Below, piece by piece: positions 31,721-41,419 of a DNA stretch of 64,000 nucleotides. A model generated the notes under the pieces. The model worked only from the letters and a program-made list of their open reading frames with translations, made no database searches and had not been told where the DNA came from. Position numbers and translations under genes: made by a program. The stretch is from Gemmatimonadaceae bacterium (GTDB lineage Bacteria > Gemmatimonadota > Gemmatimonadetes > Gemmatimonadales > Gemmatimonadaceae), in assembly GCA_014379355.1 (NCBI GenBank), contig JACMLX010000083.1:1-64000 (forward strand), given 5' to 3'. How positions within the stretch are numbered: the first letter of the stretch is position 1; every line of letters begins with the position of its first letter.

Positions 31721-33139
31721 TCACTTCACCAGCACGCGATACCCATGCGCCGGGACGTCAATGGTGCCGTCGGTGGGGAGGGTGGCGGCGGCTTTCGTGA
31801 ACCAGTCGGTGAAGGCACCCGGCTGCGCGAGTCCGGAGTATCTCACCGTCGCCGCAGCGTCGCCGAAGTTCGTCACCACCACCACCGCCTTGTCGCCGCG
31901 CGCGCGCACGAACGCATACACCTTGTCCGCGCCATCCGTGACCAGTTTCGCCTGCGGCGCTCCCCACGGGCCGTTCCAGACCACGCGCTGCGTGTGCCGC
32001 AGATCGAAGATGCTGGTGTAGAACGCCGCCAGAGACGGCCCCGTCCTCCAGTCGATCGAATCCTTCTCGAAGAACGCAAGCCGGCGATTGAAACTCGCCT
32101 CCTGACCCGAGTACAGCAGGGGCATCGAGTTCTGCGTCAGCGCACTGAGCACGAACGCGGCCTGGTGATTCGCACCCATGCGCTCGAACTCCGTGCCGTT
32201 CCAGCTGTTCTCGTCATGATTCGACGTGAAGTTCATGCGGTAGGCGCCGGGCGGGAACTTCCCCTCGAACTCGGCGAAATATTTGTCCAGCTCGGACGCT
32301 TTCGTCTTGCCCGACGCGATGTCGTTCATGAGGTGGAACAAGCCCCACCCGTACGTCATGTCGAAGGATTGGTGCAGCGCGGGATCCTCCCACTCGGCGA
32401 GGAAGAACAGATCCGGCTTGTCCTTTGTGAGCGTGGCGCGCATGTCGGCCCAGAAATCGTAGGGCACGAAGCCAGCCACATCACATCGGAAGCCGTCGAT
32501 GTCCGTATTGGTCACCCACCAGCGCATGTCCTCGAGCATCGCCGCGCGCATCTCCTTGCTCGCGTAGTTGAGATCCGCGACGTCACTCCAGTCGGTCTCC
32601 TTGCCCTTGTCGTCCACCGCGCGCGAGATGGTGCCATCGGAGCGCTGCGTGTACCAGTCCTTGTGCTGCGTCGTCCACACATGATCGAAGGCAGTGTGGT
32701 TTGCGACCCAGTCGAGTATCACCTTGAAACCCTGCGCGTGGGCCGCATCGACCATCGCCTTGAAATCGGCCTGCGTACCGAATTCCGGGTTGAACGCCGT
32801 GTAATTCTGGATCGAGTAGTAGCTGCCCAGCGTACCCTTGCGATTCAGCTTGCCGATCGGCTGCACCGGCATGAACCAGAGGATGTCGACGCCGAGTGCG
32901 CGGATGCGCGGGAGCTCCTTCGTGAACGCGGCGAAGGTGCCCTCGGGCGTGTACTGCCGGACATTCACTTCGTAGATCACAGCGTTCTTCGACCACTCCG
33001 GATGATTGCCCGTCGCCACTGCTCCGGAACCGGCGGCCGCGGCGGCCGGGGCGTCAGCGGCCCTCGGCACGAAATCCTTCGGTGAGCACGCCGCGACTGC
33101 AGAGGTGCACAACACCATGGTCAGGAACATGTTGCGCAT
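31721..33139 (-). CDS. Alpha-amylase family GH13, lipoprotein
   Basis: MRNMFLTMVLCTSAVAACSPKD lipobox; VANHTAFDH, IDGFRCDVAGFV, FFLAEWED, NFTSNHDENSW motifs. Confidence 0.92.
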   Translation of the reverse strand: MRNMFLTMVLCTSAVAACSPKDFVPRAADAPAAAAAGSGAVATGNHPEWSKNAVIYEVNVRQYTPEGTFAAFTKELPRIRALGVDILWFMPVQPIGKLNRKGTLGSYYSIQNYTAFNPEFGTQADFKAMVDAAHAQGFKVILDWVANHTAFDHVWTTQHKDWYTQRSDGTISRAVDDKGKETDWSDVADLNYASKEMRAAMLEDMRWWVTNTDIDGFRCDVAGFVPYDFWADMRATLTKDKPDLFFLAEWEDPALHQSFDMTYGWGLFHLMNDIASGKTKASELDKYFAEFEGKFPPGAYRMNFTSNHDENSWNGTEFERMGANHQAAFVLSALTQNSMPLLYSGQEASFNRRLAFFEKDSIDWRTGPSLAAFYTSIFDLRHTQRVVWNGPWGAPQAKLVTDGADKVYAFVRARGDKAVVVVTNFGDAAATVRYSGLAQPGAFTDWFTKAAATLPTDGTIDVPAHGYRVLVK

Positions 33140-33177
33140 CAGTCGGAACCGGAGAAAGTAGGGACTGCACGCGGCAC

Positions 33178-36100
33178 TCACTGCCGCGCGCGGAGGAAAG
33201 CCAGTCGATCATTGTTGCGCGCCACCACGATCGTCGTGCGCGCATCGGCGCGCCTCACCGGTAGCATGCGTCGCACTTCGCCACGCAACATCACACCGCT
33301 GCGCGACATGTCCACGGCCGTGAACGTGCCATCACCGGCACCGTGCAGTAGCAGACCGTAGCTCGCGTCGGAGCGGCCGAGCATCGGCGGCGCGCCAAGG
33401 AAGTTGCCGCCGAGCAGGATATCGATCGTGCCGTCGCCATCGAAGTCGCGCGCGAGCGTCGCGTACACCGACGAGAACTGCGCCTCGCGCGGCAGTGGCT
33501 TGAGCGTGAAACGTCCGTCGGCACCGGCAATCGCCACACTGCTCGCAAAGGTCTTCACGGTCAGTCGCGTCGCCTTCGCCAACTCGTCGGCGGGAAGAAT
33601 GCCCGTCACTTGGCTCGCACCGAACGATCGATAGGTCGGGTACTTCGCCTTCAGCTGGGGCATCACCTTCATCATCTCATCACGATTGGCGAGCGGATAG
33701 CTGACGCCGTTCTTGTAGAACGTGATGACCTGCTTCAGTGTCCCGTTGCCGAAGAAATCGTAGACGTACATCTGTGCCGGTTCGCTGGCCGACGCGGTGA
33801 GGTACGCATTGAGTCCGAGGTTGCCGAGCACCAGGTCCGCGCGCCCGTCAGCATTCAGGTCGGCCGCACGCACGGTGTTCCACCACCCCTCGGATGCGTC
33901 GAGACCCGCCTCGCGCGTTCGCTCCACGAAGCGACCGCCCTCCTGATGGAAGACACGTACCGGCATCCACTCGCCGACGACGATCAGGTCGAGCTTGCCG
34001 TCCTTGTCGTAGTCGAGCCACGTGGCCGATGTCACCATGCCCGCAGAATCGAGCGCCGGCGCCACGGCGGCCGTCACGTCGGTGAAGTGACCCTTGCCGT
34101 CGTTCTGCAGCAGATGACTCTTCGGCGAGAGGCCGTACTGCCTGGCGACCACGCGACTGCCGACGAAAAGGTCCGGATGTCCATCACCATTGAAGTCGCC
34201 GGGCACGACGCAGGATCCGTTTTCGAACGCGGCCGGCAACGCAGTGTCCGTCTTCGCGAAATGGCCCGCACCGTCATTCATGTACAGGCGATTGCGCAGT
34301 TGCGGCGATTGACCCCAGGCTTCGTTGCCCGCGCTGACGACATACAAGTCAGGGAATCCATCGCCGTTCGCATCGAGGAACGCGGCGTCGACATCCTCCG
34401 AGATGCTGTCGGCCGCGAACGCCGGCTGCTCCGCTGCGATGAAGCCACCACTCCGCTGCTGCACGAGCAGGCGACCCGGCTGCCACTTCGCACCACCGGC
34501 GTAGATGTCGTCGAGACCATCGCCGTTCACATCGGCCACGGCCAGTGCCGGGCCCTCGGTGGACAGCAGGTGCGGCATCAACGGTTCGCGATCCATGTCG
34601 TTGAAGTCGTCCTCGACGTGCACATAGTCCGACACGATGCTGTCGGTGGCATCACTGAACAGCGACGCGCCGGCCGGTTGCGGCGCGTAGTACCATGTGC
34701 CCGTCGCCTCGCGCTGCGAGAGTGTGAGACGCCTGTTCGCTGACACATTCGTGAGGATCTGGAAGCGCCGGTCGGGCCAGACCACGATCAGTGAATCGAT
34801 CACCGAGTCGCGGCCAAGGCCGAAGTGCAGGCGCTGATCGACGGACGATTCGAAGCCGCGCGTCGGACTCTGCTCGAGGAATTGCCGCCGGCCGTCCTGC
34901 ATGATCGTCACCTTGGTGCCGATACCGGCCGTGTTCTTCCCTGATCCCTGCAGCGCGATCGTGAGCCATGCATTTCCCGAGCGCTGACGCGAGCGGTTGC
35001 GGAAGATGGATGCCGGCGCGTCGTAATTGTTGACGACCAGGTCCAGGGCGCCGTCGTTGTCGAGATCGACGTACGCCGCGCCATTCGAGTATCCCAATTC
35101 CGCGATGCCCCACGCCTTCGCCATGTCGGTGAAGTGCAGGTCACCGTCGTTGCGATAGAGATGATTCTCCACCGGCACCGTCGGCATCTCCTTCAGCAGC
35201 GGCATGTTCGCCTGTGTCACACCATTCGCGAGCGACGCCTGCACCTGCGTATTGCCGAGGTAGTTGATGTAGTCGAGATCATTCGGGCGACGGAAGATGC
35301 CGCTCGTCACGAACAGGTCCTTCAGGCCGTCGTTGTCGAGGTCTGCGAACAGCAGTGACCACGTCCAGTCGGTCGCATCCACGCCAGCCAGGAATCCGAT
35401 CTCGCTGAAGCGTCCGCCGCCACGATTCAGTTGCAGCGTGTTGCGTGCATACTGCGGATGATATCCGGCGCGGATGCGCAGGTTGAACAGGCTGTACGTC
35501 TCCGAGCTCGCCGATGTCTTGAGAATCTCCTCGCGCTCGGGCAGCATGTCGCCGACCACGAGATCGGGGCGACCGTCATTGTCCACGTCGGCCGCGTCGA
35601 CACCCATCGAGAATCGACTGGTGTGTCCTGTCGCGGTGGCAATCGATTCGGTGAATCGCTTGCGGCAGGTGTTGTAGTAGAGAAAATCCTGTTCCTGAAA
35701 GTCGTTCGCGACATACACATCCGGACAGCCATCCAGATTGAGGTCGCTCACCACCAGCCCCAGCCCGAACCCCTCGATGCCGCCGAAGATTCCTGCCTCG
35801 GCGCTGACATCCGTGAAACGGCTGCCATCGTTGCGGAACAGCCGTCCACCGGCGCGTGGATTCCTCGCGTCACGCTTCGTCGCACTGCCGATGGCGCGCT
35901 CCGTATGTGTGGAATGGCTGAGCAGGAACATGTCCAGATCGCCATCGCCGTCGTAGTCGAAGAACGCCGCCTGCGTCGAGTAGCCGATGTGGGCCAGCCC
36001 GTACTGCTCCGCACGATCGGTGAAGGTGCCGTCGCCGTTGTTGATGTACAGCATGTTGCGGCCGTGCATTGAGAGGTAGCTGACGGCCGACACGTAGATG

Positions 36101-36549
36101 TCGAGGCGTCCATCGCCATTCACATCGGCCATCGTGACGCCTGTCTTCCATCCGGGCGGGCCACCGACCCCCGCCTTCTCCGTCACATCCTCGAACTGGA
36201 AGTCGCCGGTGTTCAGGTACAGTCGATTGGCGTTGACGTTCGATGACAGGTAGAGATCCGGCAGGCTGTCGCCGTTCACATCGCCCACCGACACACCACC
36301 GCCGTTGTAGTAGTAGAGGTAGTTGAGGATGTTGAAGTCTGGTGCTTCCGGCAGGTCGTTCGAGAACGTCACGCCGGTAGCCGATGGCGCGAGTTTCTCG
36401 AACAGCGGCGGACCCTGGCTGCGCGCAGGCGCGGCTGGCGTCGAGGGCTCCTTCGCGCCGCGATCACACGCCGTCAACAGCACGAGCAGGGTCGCGCCGA
36501 GACACGCGCGACGCATGAGACGAGTGCCGGTGCGGCGTGCGCGATTCAC
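33178..36549 (-). CDS. FG-GAP/VCBS repeat protein with ASPIC/UnbV domain
   Basis: 1123 aa; many DVNGDxxPDLY repeats; ASPIC/UnbV-type RSGNAWLTIALQGSGKNTAGIGTKVTI...SPTRGFESSVDQRLHFGLG. Confidence 0.92.
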   Translation of the reverse strand: MNRARRTGTRLMRRACLGATLLVLLTACDRGAKEPSTPAAPARSQGPPLFEKLAPSATGVTFSNDLPEAPDFNILNYLYYYNGGGVSVGDVNGDSLPDLYLSSNVNANRLYLNTGDFQFEDVTEKAGVGGPPGWKTGVTMADVNGDGRLDIYVSAVSYLSMHGRNMLYINNGDGTFTDRAEQYGLAHIGYSTQAAFFDYDGDGDLDMFLLSHSTHTERAIGSATKRDARNPRAGGRLFRNDGSRFTDVSAEAGIFGGIEGFGLGLVVSDLNLDGCPDVYVANDFQEQDFLYYNTCRKRFTESIATATGHTSRFSMGVDAADVDNDGRPDLVVGDMLPEREEILKTSASSETYSLFNLRIRAGYHPQYARNTLQLNRGGGRFSEIGFLAGVDATDWTWSLLFADLDNDGLKDLFVTSGIFRRPNDLDYINYLGNTQVQASLANGVTQANMPLLKEMPTVPVENHLYRNDGDLHFTDMAKAWGIAELGYSNGAAYVDLDNDGALDLVVNNYDAPASIFRNRSRQRSGNAWLTIALQGSGKNTAGIGTKVTIMQDGRRQFLEQSPTRGFESSVDQRLHFGLGRDSVIDSLIVVWPDRRFQILTNVSANRRLTLSQREATGTWYYAPQPAGASLFSDATDSIVSDYVHVEDDFNDMDREPLMPHLLSTEGPALAVADVNGDGLDDIYAGGAKWQPGRLLVQQRSGGFIAAEQPAFAADSISEDVDAAFLDANGDGFPDLYVVSAGNEAWGQSPQLRNRLYMNDGAGHFAKTDTALPAAFENGSCVVPGDFNGDGHPDLFVGSRVVARQYGLSPKSHLLQNDGKGHFTDVTAAVAPALDSAGMVTSATWLDYDKDGKLDLIVVGEWMPVRVFHQEGGRFVERTREAGLDASEGWWNTVRAADLNADGRADLVLGNLGLNAYLTASASEPAQMYVYDFFGNGTLKQVITFYKNGVSYPLANRDEMMKVMPQLKAKYPTYRSFGASQVTGILPADELAKATRLTVKTFASSVAIAGADGRFTLKPLPREAQFSSVYATLARDFDGDGTIDILLGGNFLGAPPMLGRSDASYGLLLHGAGDGTFTAVDMSRSGVMLRGEVRRMLPVRRADARTTIVVARNNDRLAFLRARQ

Positions 36550-36552
36550 GCG

Positions 36553-37905
36553 CTACTGCGCGGCAGCGACGGTCGGCACGGCGCGCGTGACGACTTTCGC
36601 AAGCACATGCTCGCCCACCTTTCGCCCCTGCAGTTGGCCCTGCTCGATGGCACGGCGATAGTGGATGCCGCCGTAGAGCCGGCTGATTGCCGCCTCCTTC
36701 GCCGCCGCCTCGAACGATGGGAAGGAACGCACGGGCAAGCCGTACTCGACCTCGGTCGAATCGGCGAACGAGAAGTTGTCGCCGAACAGCTTCGTGAGGA
36801 CGACGGCCGATGCCGTCGAGATGCCACTGTGCCCGCTCGTGTATTCCGGGAACGGCGGCGTCTGCAGCAGCGGCTGCCACGCTTCGTCGATGTACCGGTT
36901 GATCATCGTCTCCGGACGGATCACGTTGCTGCGGTATTTTTCAGCCCACACACTCAGGAACGCATCCGCGAGTGCGATCGACGTGACGGCATATGCCTCG
37001 GCGCTTCGCGTGATGTCGGCGTTTGCCTTGTGCGATGCGAGGCGCGTGATCCCCATCCAATGACCGCCCGGACTCATCTTCTTGGTCGCGAACATGGTGT
37101 GGCCCTGCACATGCATGACGAATGGATTGCAATCCCAGAACGCCGCGATGTTGCGCTGCTCATCGGTCATGTTCCTGCCGACGTCGTGCACCTCCACCAT
37201 CTCCCGGTAGAACGGGCTGCCTTTCGTGCTGTCGAACGCGAGTGGCGGCTCCGGCTTGAACTGATTTGCCGTGTCCATCGTGAACGCGCGCAGCGTGCCC
37301 CAGTTCGGCTCCACCGCATCCATGTACGCCGGCGGCGTCGGTATCCAGCGCCCGGGTGCGCGCAACACGCTGTACTTGGCGAGACCGGTACGCTGCTTGA
37401 AGTGATCCTTCGCGGCCCACGCGAGCACATGTGCCGCGACGGAGTCGCCGTACGCCCTGGACCGATCGAACACATCCTGCGACAACGTGCCGCGCATCCG
37501 CGTATCCATCTTCAAACGCAGCGTATCCATCCGCGCCTGCGAGAAGGTCAAGGCGCGTCCGACTGTCATGTACGCGTGGACGCCGGCGAGTGGCAACGAG
37601 ATGTCTCCCGCACCCTCCGGCACCGGCGACAGGCCATTCAACTGCCCCGCGAGCGTGTGGTAGACGCTGTCGGACTGGCGCAGCACTTCGTAGGCAGCGA
37701 CGCTGGCGTACACGTACACCCGGCTCGCCTGCGGTGGACTGAGGATGTCGTACACGATCACGTCATTCACCTGCTTGACCGCATCGTGCAGCGATGTCGC
37801 ATCAGTGCTCGCGACGACCGGTCCGCGCGGCTCGGAGCGTGAACATCCGACGCTCAGGCCACCGACCATCGTCAGCAGCGCGAGGGTTCTCGCGGATCTG
37901 GTCAT
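36553..37905 (-). CDS. PAP2 / vanadium-haloperoxidase-fold protein, non-canonical motif
   Basis: KYRSNVIRP...EYTSGHSGIS...SRLYGGIHYRRA; lipobox LSVGCSRSEP; 4-bp overlap with the upstream ASPIC gene. Confidence 0.86.
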   Translation of the reverse strand: MTRSARTLALLTMVGGLSVGCSRSEPRGPVVASTDATSLHDAVKQVNDVIVYDILSPPQASRVYVYASVAAYEVLRQSDSVYHTLAGQLNGLSPVPEGAGDISLPLAGVHAYMTVGRALTFSQARMDTLRLKMDTRMRGTLSQDVFDRSRAYGDSVAAHVLAWAAKDHFKQRTGLAKYSVLRAPGRWIPTPPAYMDAVEPNWGTLRAFTMDTANQFKPEPPLAFDSTKGSPFYREMVEVHDVGRNMTDEQRNIAAFWDCNPFVMHVQGHTMFATKKMSPGGHWMGITRLASHKANADITRSAEAYAVTSIALADAFLSVWAEKYRSNVIRPETMINRYIDEAWQPLLQTPPFPEYTSGHSGISTASAVVLTKLFGDNFSFADSTEVEYGLPVRSFPSFEAAAKEAAISRLYGGIHYRRAIEQGQLQGRKVGEHVLAKVVTRAVPTVAAAQ

Positions 37906-40900
37906 CTGGTGCGTCCGTTGTGTCGAAAGACGAGTGGGCGATCGTTGTTGCGGGCGACGAACACCAGGTCACTGGCGCCCGAACGCAGGCTCAGGATGTC
38001 GCGCGACTGACCGGGGACGACGAAGCCGCTGGCGCGTTGCGTCATCGGCGTGAACGTGCCGCCTTTCGAGCCACGCAGCAGCAGTCCGTACGAGTCGCTC
38101 GCGCGCGCGATGTCGGGCTTGAATCCATCGAAGTTGCCGGCGAGCAACAGGTCGGTGATCCCATCACCATCCGCATCACGCGCCAGGATACCGTAGACCG
38201 GCGCCACCTGTGCCTCGTCCGGAAGCGGCATCATCGTGAACGACCCGTCGCCATTGTTTCGCATCAGCGACGTGGCGAACATCTCCGCCTTCTTCTGCAC
38301 TGCGCCGGCCAGATCTTCGGGCTTCCAGATGTCCGTCACGCCCGCACGCGCGTACGCTTCGTAGCTGAGGAAACGAACCTTGAGCGGCGGCAGCGCCTTG
38401 ATCATCTCATCGCGCAACACCAGCGGATAACTCTTGCCGTGCGTGTAGCAGGCGACGATCTGGTCGGCGGACCCATTGCCGTCGAAGTCCTTCACGAACA
38501 TCGTCGCCGGCTCGGCCGGCGTGCCGTGCAGGCGTGTGTTCAGGCCGAGGTTTCCCACGATGAAGTCGACCTTGCCATCACCCGTGAAGTCGCCGGCGAC
38601 GATGCGGTTCCACCAGCCGTGAGTCTGTTCGAGTCCGCGCACGGTCATCTTCGTGAGGCGACCACCACCGGCATTGTGAAATACCGTCACCGCCATCCAT
38701 TCCCCGACAACGACCAGATCGGGTCGACGATCACCATCGATGTCCTGCCACACCGCGTCCGTCACCATGCCGATTTGCGCGAGGTCGCGGGCAAGCTGCC
38801 CCGTGACGTCGGTAAAGTGTCCCTTGCCGTCATTGCGGAGCAGCATGCTGGCGGGATCGATGCCGTAGCGCCATGGGATGCTGCGGCCGCCGACGAACAG
38901 ATCGACGTCCCCGTCGCCATCGTAGTCGATCGCCGCCGGGCGAGAGCCGCTGATGGTTTCCGAGGGCACGCCATCAGTGGCCTTCCGGAACGTGCCCTTG
39001 CCATCATTCAGGTAGAGCCGATCCTGCAGTGCGCTCGTCGCGTCGGCGTACTCGTTGCCACCGCTCACCACATACAGGTCGGGGACTTTGTCGCCATTGG
39101 CGTCGAAGAACACCGCGCCGACATCCTCGGAAATCGCATCGGGCTCGAAGACGCCGGCGTTGCTGGCAGCGAACGTCCCGTTCGACTTCTGCAGCCACAA
39201 CTGTCCCGCCTGCTCCTTGGCCCCGCCGATGTAGACGTCATCCAGTCCGTCGCCGTTCACATCGGCCGTGGCGGCTGCCGGTCCCTCGATCGACAGCATC
39301 CGTGGAATCAGTCGCTCACGATCGAAGTCGACGAATTCGTTCTCCTTGTGCGTAAAGCCGATCGCAGTCTGCGCCGTGACGTTCGCCATCAGTGCCGAAA
39401 TTGCCGGCGCCGCGGGTCCAGCATCGGTCGCGGTCGCGTGACGCATCGTCACGGCGGTGTTCGCGGCGAGCGAGGGCTGCGCGCCGCGCTTGCCGTCCGG
39501 CCACGCGACGATCACCGAATCGACCTTGTCATGTGCACCGATACCGAATACCAGCGCGTAATCCACACTCGACTGGAAACCGCGCGTCGGCGAGAGCTCC
39601 TGGACATACTGATCAATTCCGGCCCACACCGTCACGCGCGAGCCGATCGCGAACCGGTTCAAGCCGCTGCCTTCGAGCCGTACGGTCAGCGAATGATTGC
39701 CTGGGGCCAGCGCACGCGAGTTGTTGCGGAAGACGAATGCTTCCAGGTTGGCGTTGTTGACCACCAGATCTAGTGCGCCGTCGCCGTCCAGGTCACCGTA
39801 TGCCGCACCGCTCGACACGTTCGGCGTGTCCAGGCCCCACGCAGCGGCCTGGTTGCTGAAGCGCATGCCCCCGTCGTTGCGGAAGGCATAGTCCGGAATC
39901 GGCGTGGTGGACATGCGCTTCGTCAGCGCCATCAGGTCCACCTTCTCGCCACTGAGGACGTGGCGAGCCGTCTCTTCATCGGCGAGGAATGCGAGATACT
40001 GCTGCGACGTCACGTCGCGCAAGAGGCCGTTCGTCACGACGATGTCCTTGCGGCCATCCAGATCGAGGTCGCTGATCAGCGCGCTCCAGCTCCAGTCGGT
40101 GCGTGCCACGCCCGCCATCTGCCCGATGTCACTGAACGTGCCATCCGCGTTGTTGTGCTGCAGCATGTTGCGCATGAACTGGTGGCCATAGTCGTTCTGC
40201 AGCTTGGCCTGATACACGTCCCAGCCGTCGAAATTCGACGTGGTGCGCAGCCGGTATTCGTCCTCCGGCAGCATGTCGGTGGTATAGATGTCCGGTCGCC
40301 CGTCGTTGTCCACGTCGGCGATATCCATCCCCATCGAGAAGTAGCTGCTGTTCGGCATCCGCGACTGCATCGACTCGACGAACGTGCCGTCGCGCTTGTT
40401 GATGTAGACGTAGTCGTGCTCGAAGAAGTCGTTCGAGATGTAGATGTCGGGCCAGCCGTCATGATCGAGGTCCGACACACCGAGGCCGAGTCCGAAGCCG
40501 ACTTCGCTGCCGAAGATGCCGGCCTTCGCACTCACGTCCGTGAAGTGCCCGGCATCGTTGCGATAGAGACGATCGCCGCCCTTGTGATCGCGCACGTTGC
40601 GCGTGTTGCGCAGGCCGAAGCTGCTCGCAGGACGCGGTGAGTTGTTGATCAGGATCAGGTCGAGGTCACCGTCGCGATCATAGTCGAAAAACGCGGCTTG
40701 CGTGGTGTAGCCATCGTCATCGAGGCCGTAGTCGCGGGCATGTTCGCTGAAGTGCGGAATACTGTCGGCACCGACACCGTCGTTGATCCAGAGCTCGTTG
40801 CGACGATTGCTGTCGTCACCGATACCGGCGTGGCTGACGTAGAGATCGAGTAGTCCGTCGCCATTCACATCTGCCAGGGTGAGACCGGTGGTCCACGGCT

Positions 40901-41279
40901 TGTGTTTCGCGAGGCCCGCAGCCGCGGTGATCTCGCGGAAGCGGAACCTCCCTTCGTTGAGATAGACCTTCGGCCCTTCCTGATTGCTGCCCAAAATCAC
41001 TTCCGGCAAGCCGTCACCCGTCAGGTCACCGATCGCGACGCCACCGCCATTGTAAAAATTGCGATATACGAAGACGTTCATCGTGTCCGTCTCCGTGATG
41101 TGGTTCTCGAACCGCACGCCGGTGTACGACGACGGCATTTTCGTGAAGAGTGTCGACCCCACTGCGGGCGCGGTCCCGGTGCGCGCGACGTCGGGCGTCG
41201 CAGGTTTTTCCGTGCACCCGGAGGCAAGTCCGAGCACCGCCGGGAACACCAACCACCTGCACGTCGATCCTTCACTCAT
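37902..41279 (-). CDS. FG-GAP/VCBS repeat protein with ASPIC/UnbV domain, lipoprotein
   Basis: 1125 aa; VLGLASGCTEKP lipobox; ASPIC/UnbV-like NHSLTVRLEGSGLNRFAIGSRVTV...SPTRGFQSSVDYALVFGIG; DxDxDG repeats. Confidence 0.92.
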   Translation of the reverse strand: MSEGSTCRWLVFPAVLGLASGCTEKPATPDVARTGTAPAVGSTLFTKMPSSYTGVRFENHITETDTMNVFVYRNFYNGGGVAIGDLTGDGLPEVILGSNQEGPKVYLNEGRFRFREITAAAGLAKHKPWTTGLTLADVNGDGLLDLYVSHAGIGDDSNRRNELWINDGVGADSIPHFSEHARDYGLDDDGYTTQAAFFDYDRDGDLDLILINNSPRPASSFGLRNTRNVRDHKGGDRLYRNDAGHFTDVSAKAGIFGSEVGFGLGLGVSDLDHDGWPDIYISNDFFEHDYVYINKRDGTFVESMQSRMPNSSYFSMGMDIADVDNDGRPDIYTTDMLPEDEYRLRTTSNFDGWDVYQAKLQNDYGHQFMRNMLQHNNADGTFSDIGQMAGVARTDWSWSALISDLDLDGRKDIVVTNGLLRDVTSQQYLAFLADEETARHVLSGEKVDLMALTKRMSTTPIPDYAFRNDGGMRFSNQAAAWGLDTPNVSSGAAYGDLDGDGALDLVVNNANLEAFVFRNNSRALAPGNHSLTVRLEGSGLNRFAIGSRVTVWAGIDQYVQELSPTRGFQSSVDYALVFGIGAHDKVDSVIVAWPDGKRGAQPSLAANTAVTMRHATATDAGPAAPAISALMANVTAQTAIGFTHKENEFVDFDRERLIPRMLSIEGPAAATADVNGDGLDDVYIGGAKEQAGQLWLQKSNGTFAASNAGVFEPDAISEDVGAVFFDANGDKVPDLYVVSGGNEYADATSALQDRLYLNDGKGTFRKATDGVPSETISGSRPAAIDYDGDGDVDLFVGGRSIPWRYGIDPASMLLRNDGKGHFTDVTGQLARDLAQIGMVTDAVWQDIDGDRRPDLVVVGEWMAVTVFHNAGGGRLTKMTVRGLEQTHGWWNRIVAGDFTGDGKVDFIVGNLGLNTRLHGTPAEPATMFVKDFDGNGSADQIVACYTHGKSYPLVLRDEMIKALPPLKVRFLSYEAYARAGVTDIWKPEDLAGAVQKKAEMFATSLMRNNGDGSFTMMPLPDEAQVAPVYGILARDADGDGITDLLLAGNFDGFKPDIARASDSYGLLLRGSKGGTFTPMTQRASGFVVPGQSRDILSLRSGASDLVFVARNNDRPLVFRHNGRTR

Positions 41280-41348
41280 ACCTTGCGGTTGCCTTCATCG
41301 ATGAGAAATGACGCTTGCGAGTCCATGCCAGGTGATGCAAGAGAAAAG

Positions 41349-41388
41349 TTCAGGGCCTGCACCGGTTGCTACCGATGCAGGCCCTGAA
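41349..41388 (-). terminator. Strong hairpin downstream of susD-like gene
   Basis: TTCAGGGCCTGCA-c-CGGT-tgct-ACCG-a-TGCAGGCCCTGAA (13 + 4 bp); on the minus strand followed by cttttctcttg. Confidence 0.8.
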
Positions 41389-41419
41389 AGTTACAACAAC
41401 CTCAACCGATCTACACCGC

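Noticed and set aside
37794-39773. 659-aa plus-strand ORF and similar long antisense ORFs (83-1225, 3392-4804, 6793-8319, 9945-11477, 18548-19717, 31745-33085, 33610-34743, 36607-37842, 41366-42760, 45072-46259)
   Set aside because: Shadow ORFs opposite strongly supported genes in high-GC DNA; Arg/His/Asp-rich composition and no recognisable domains.
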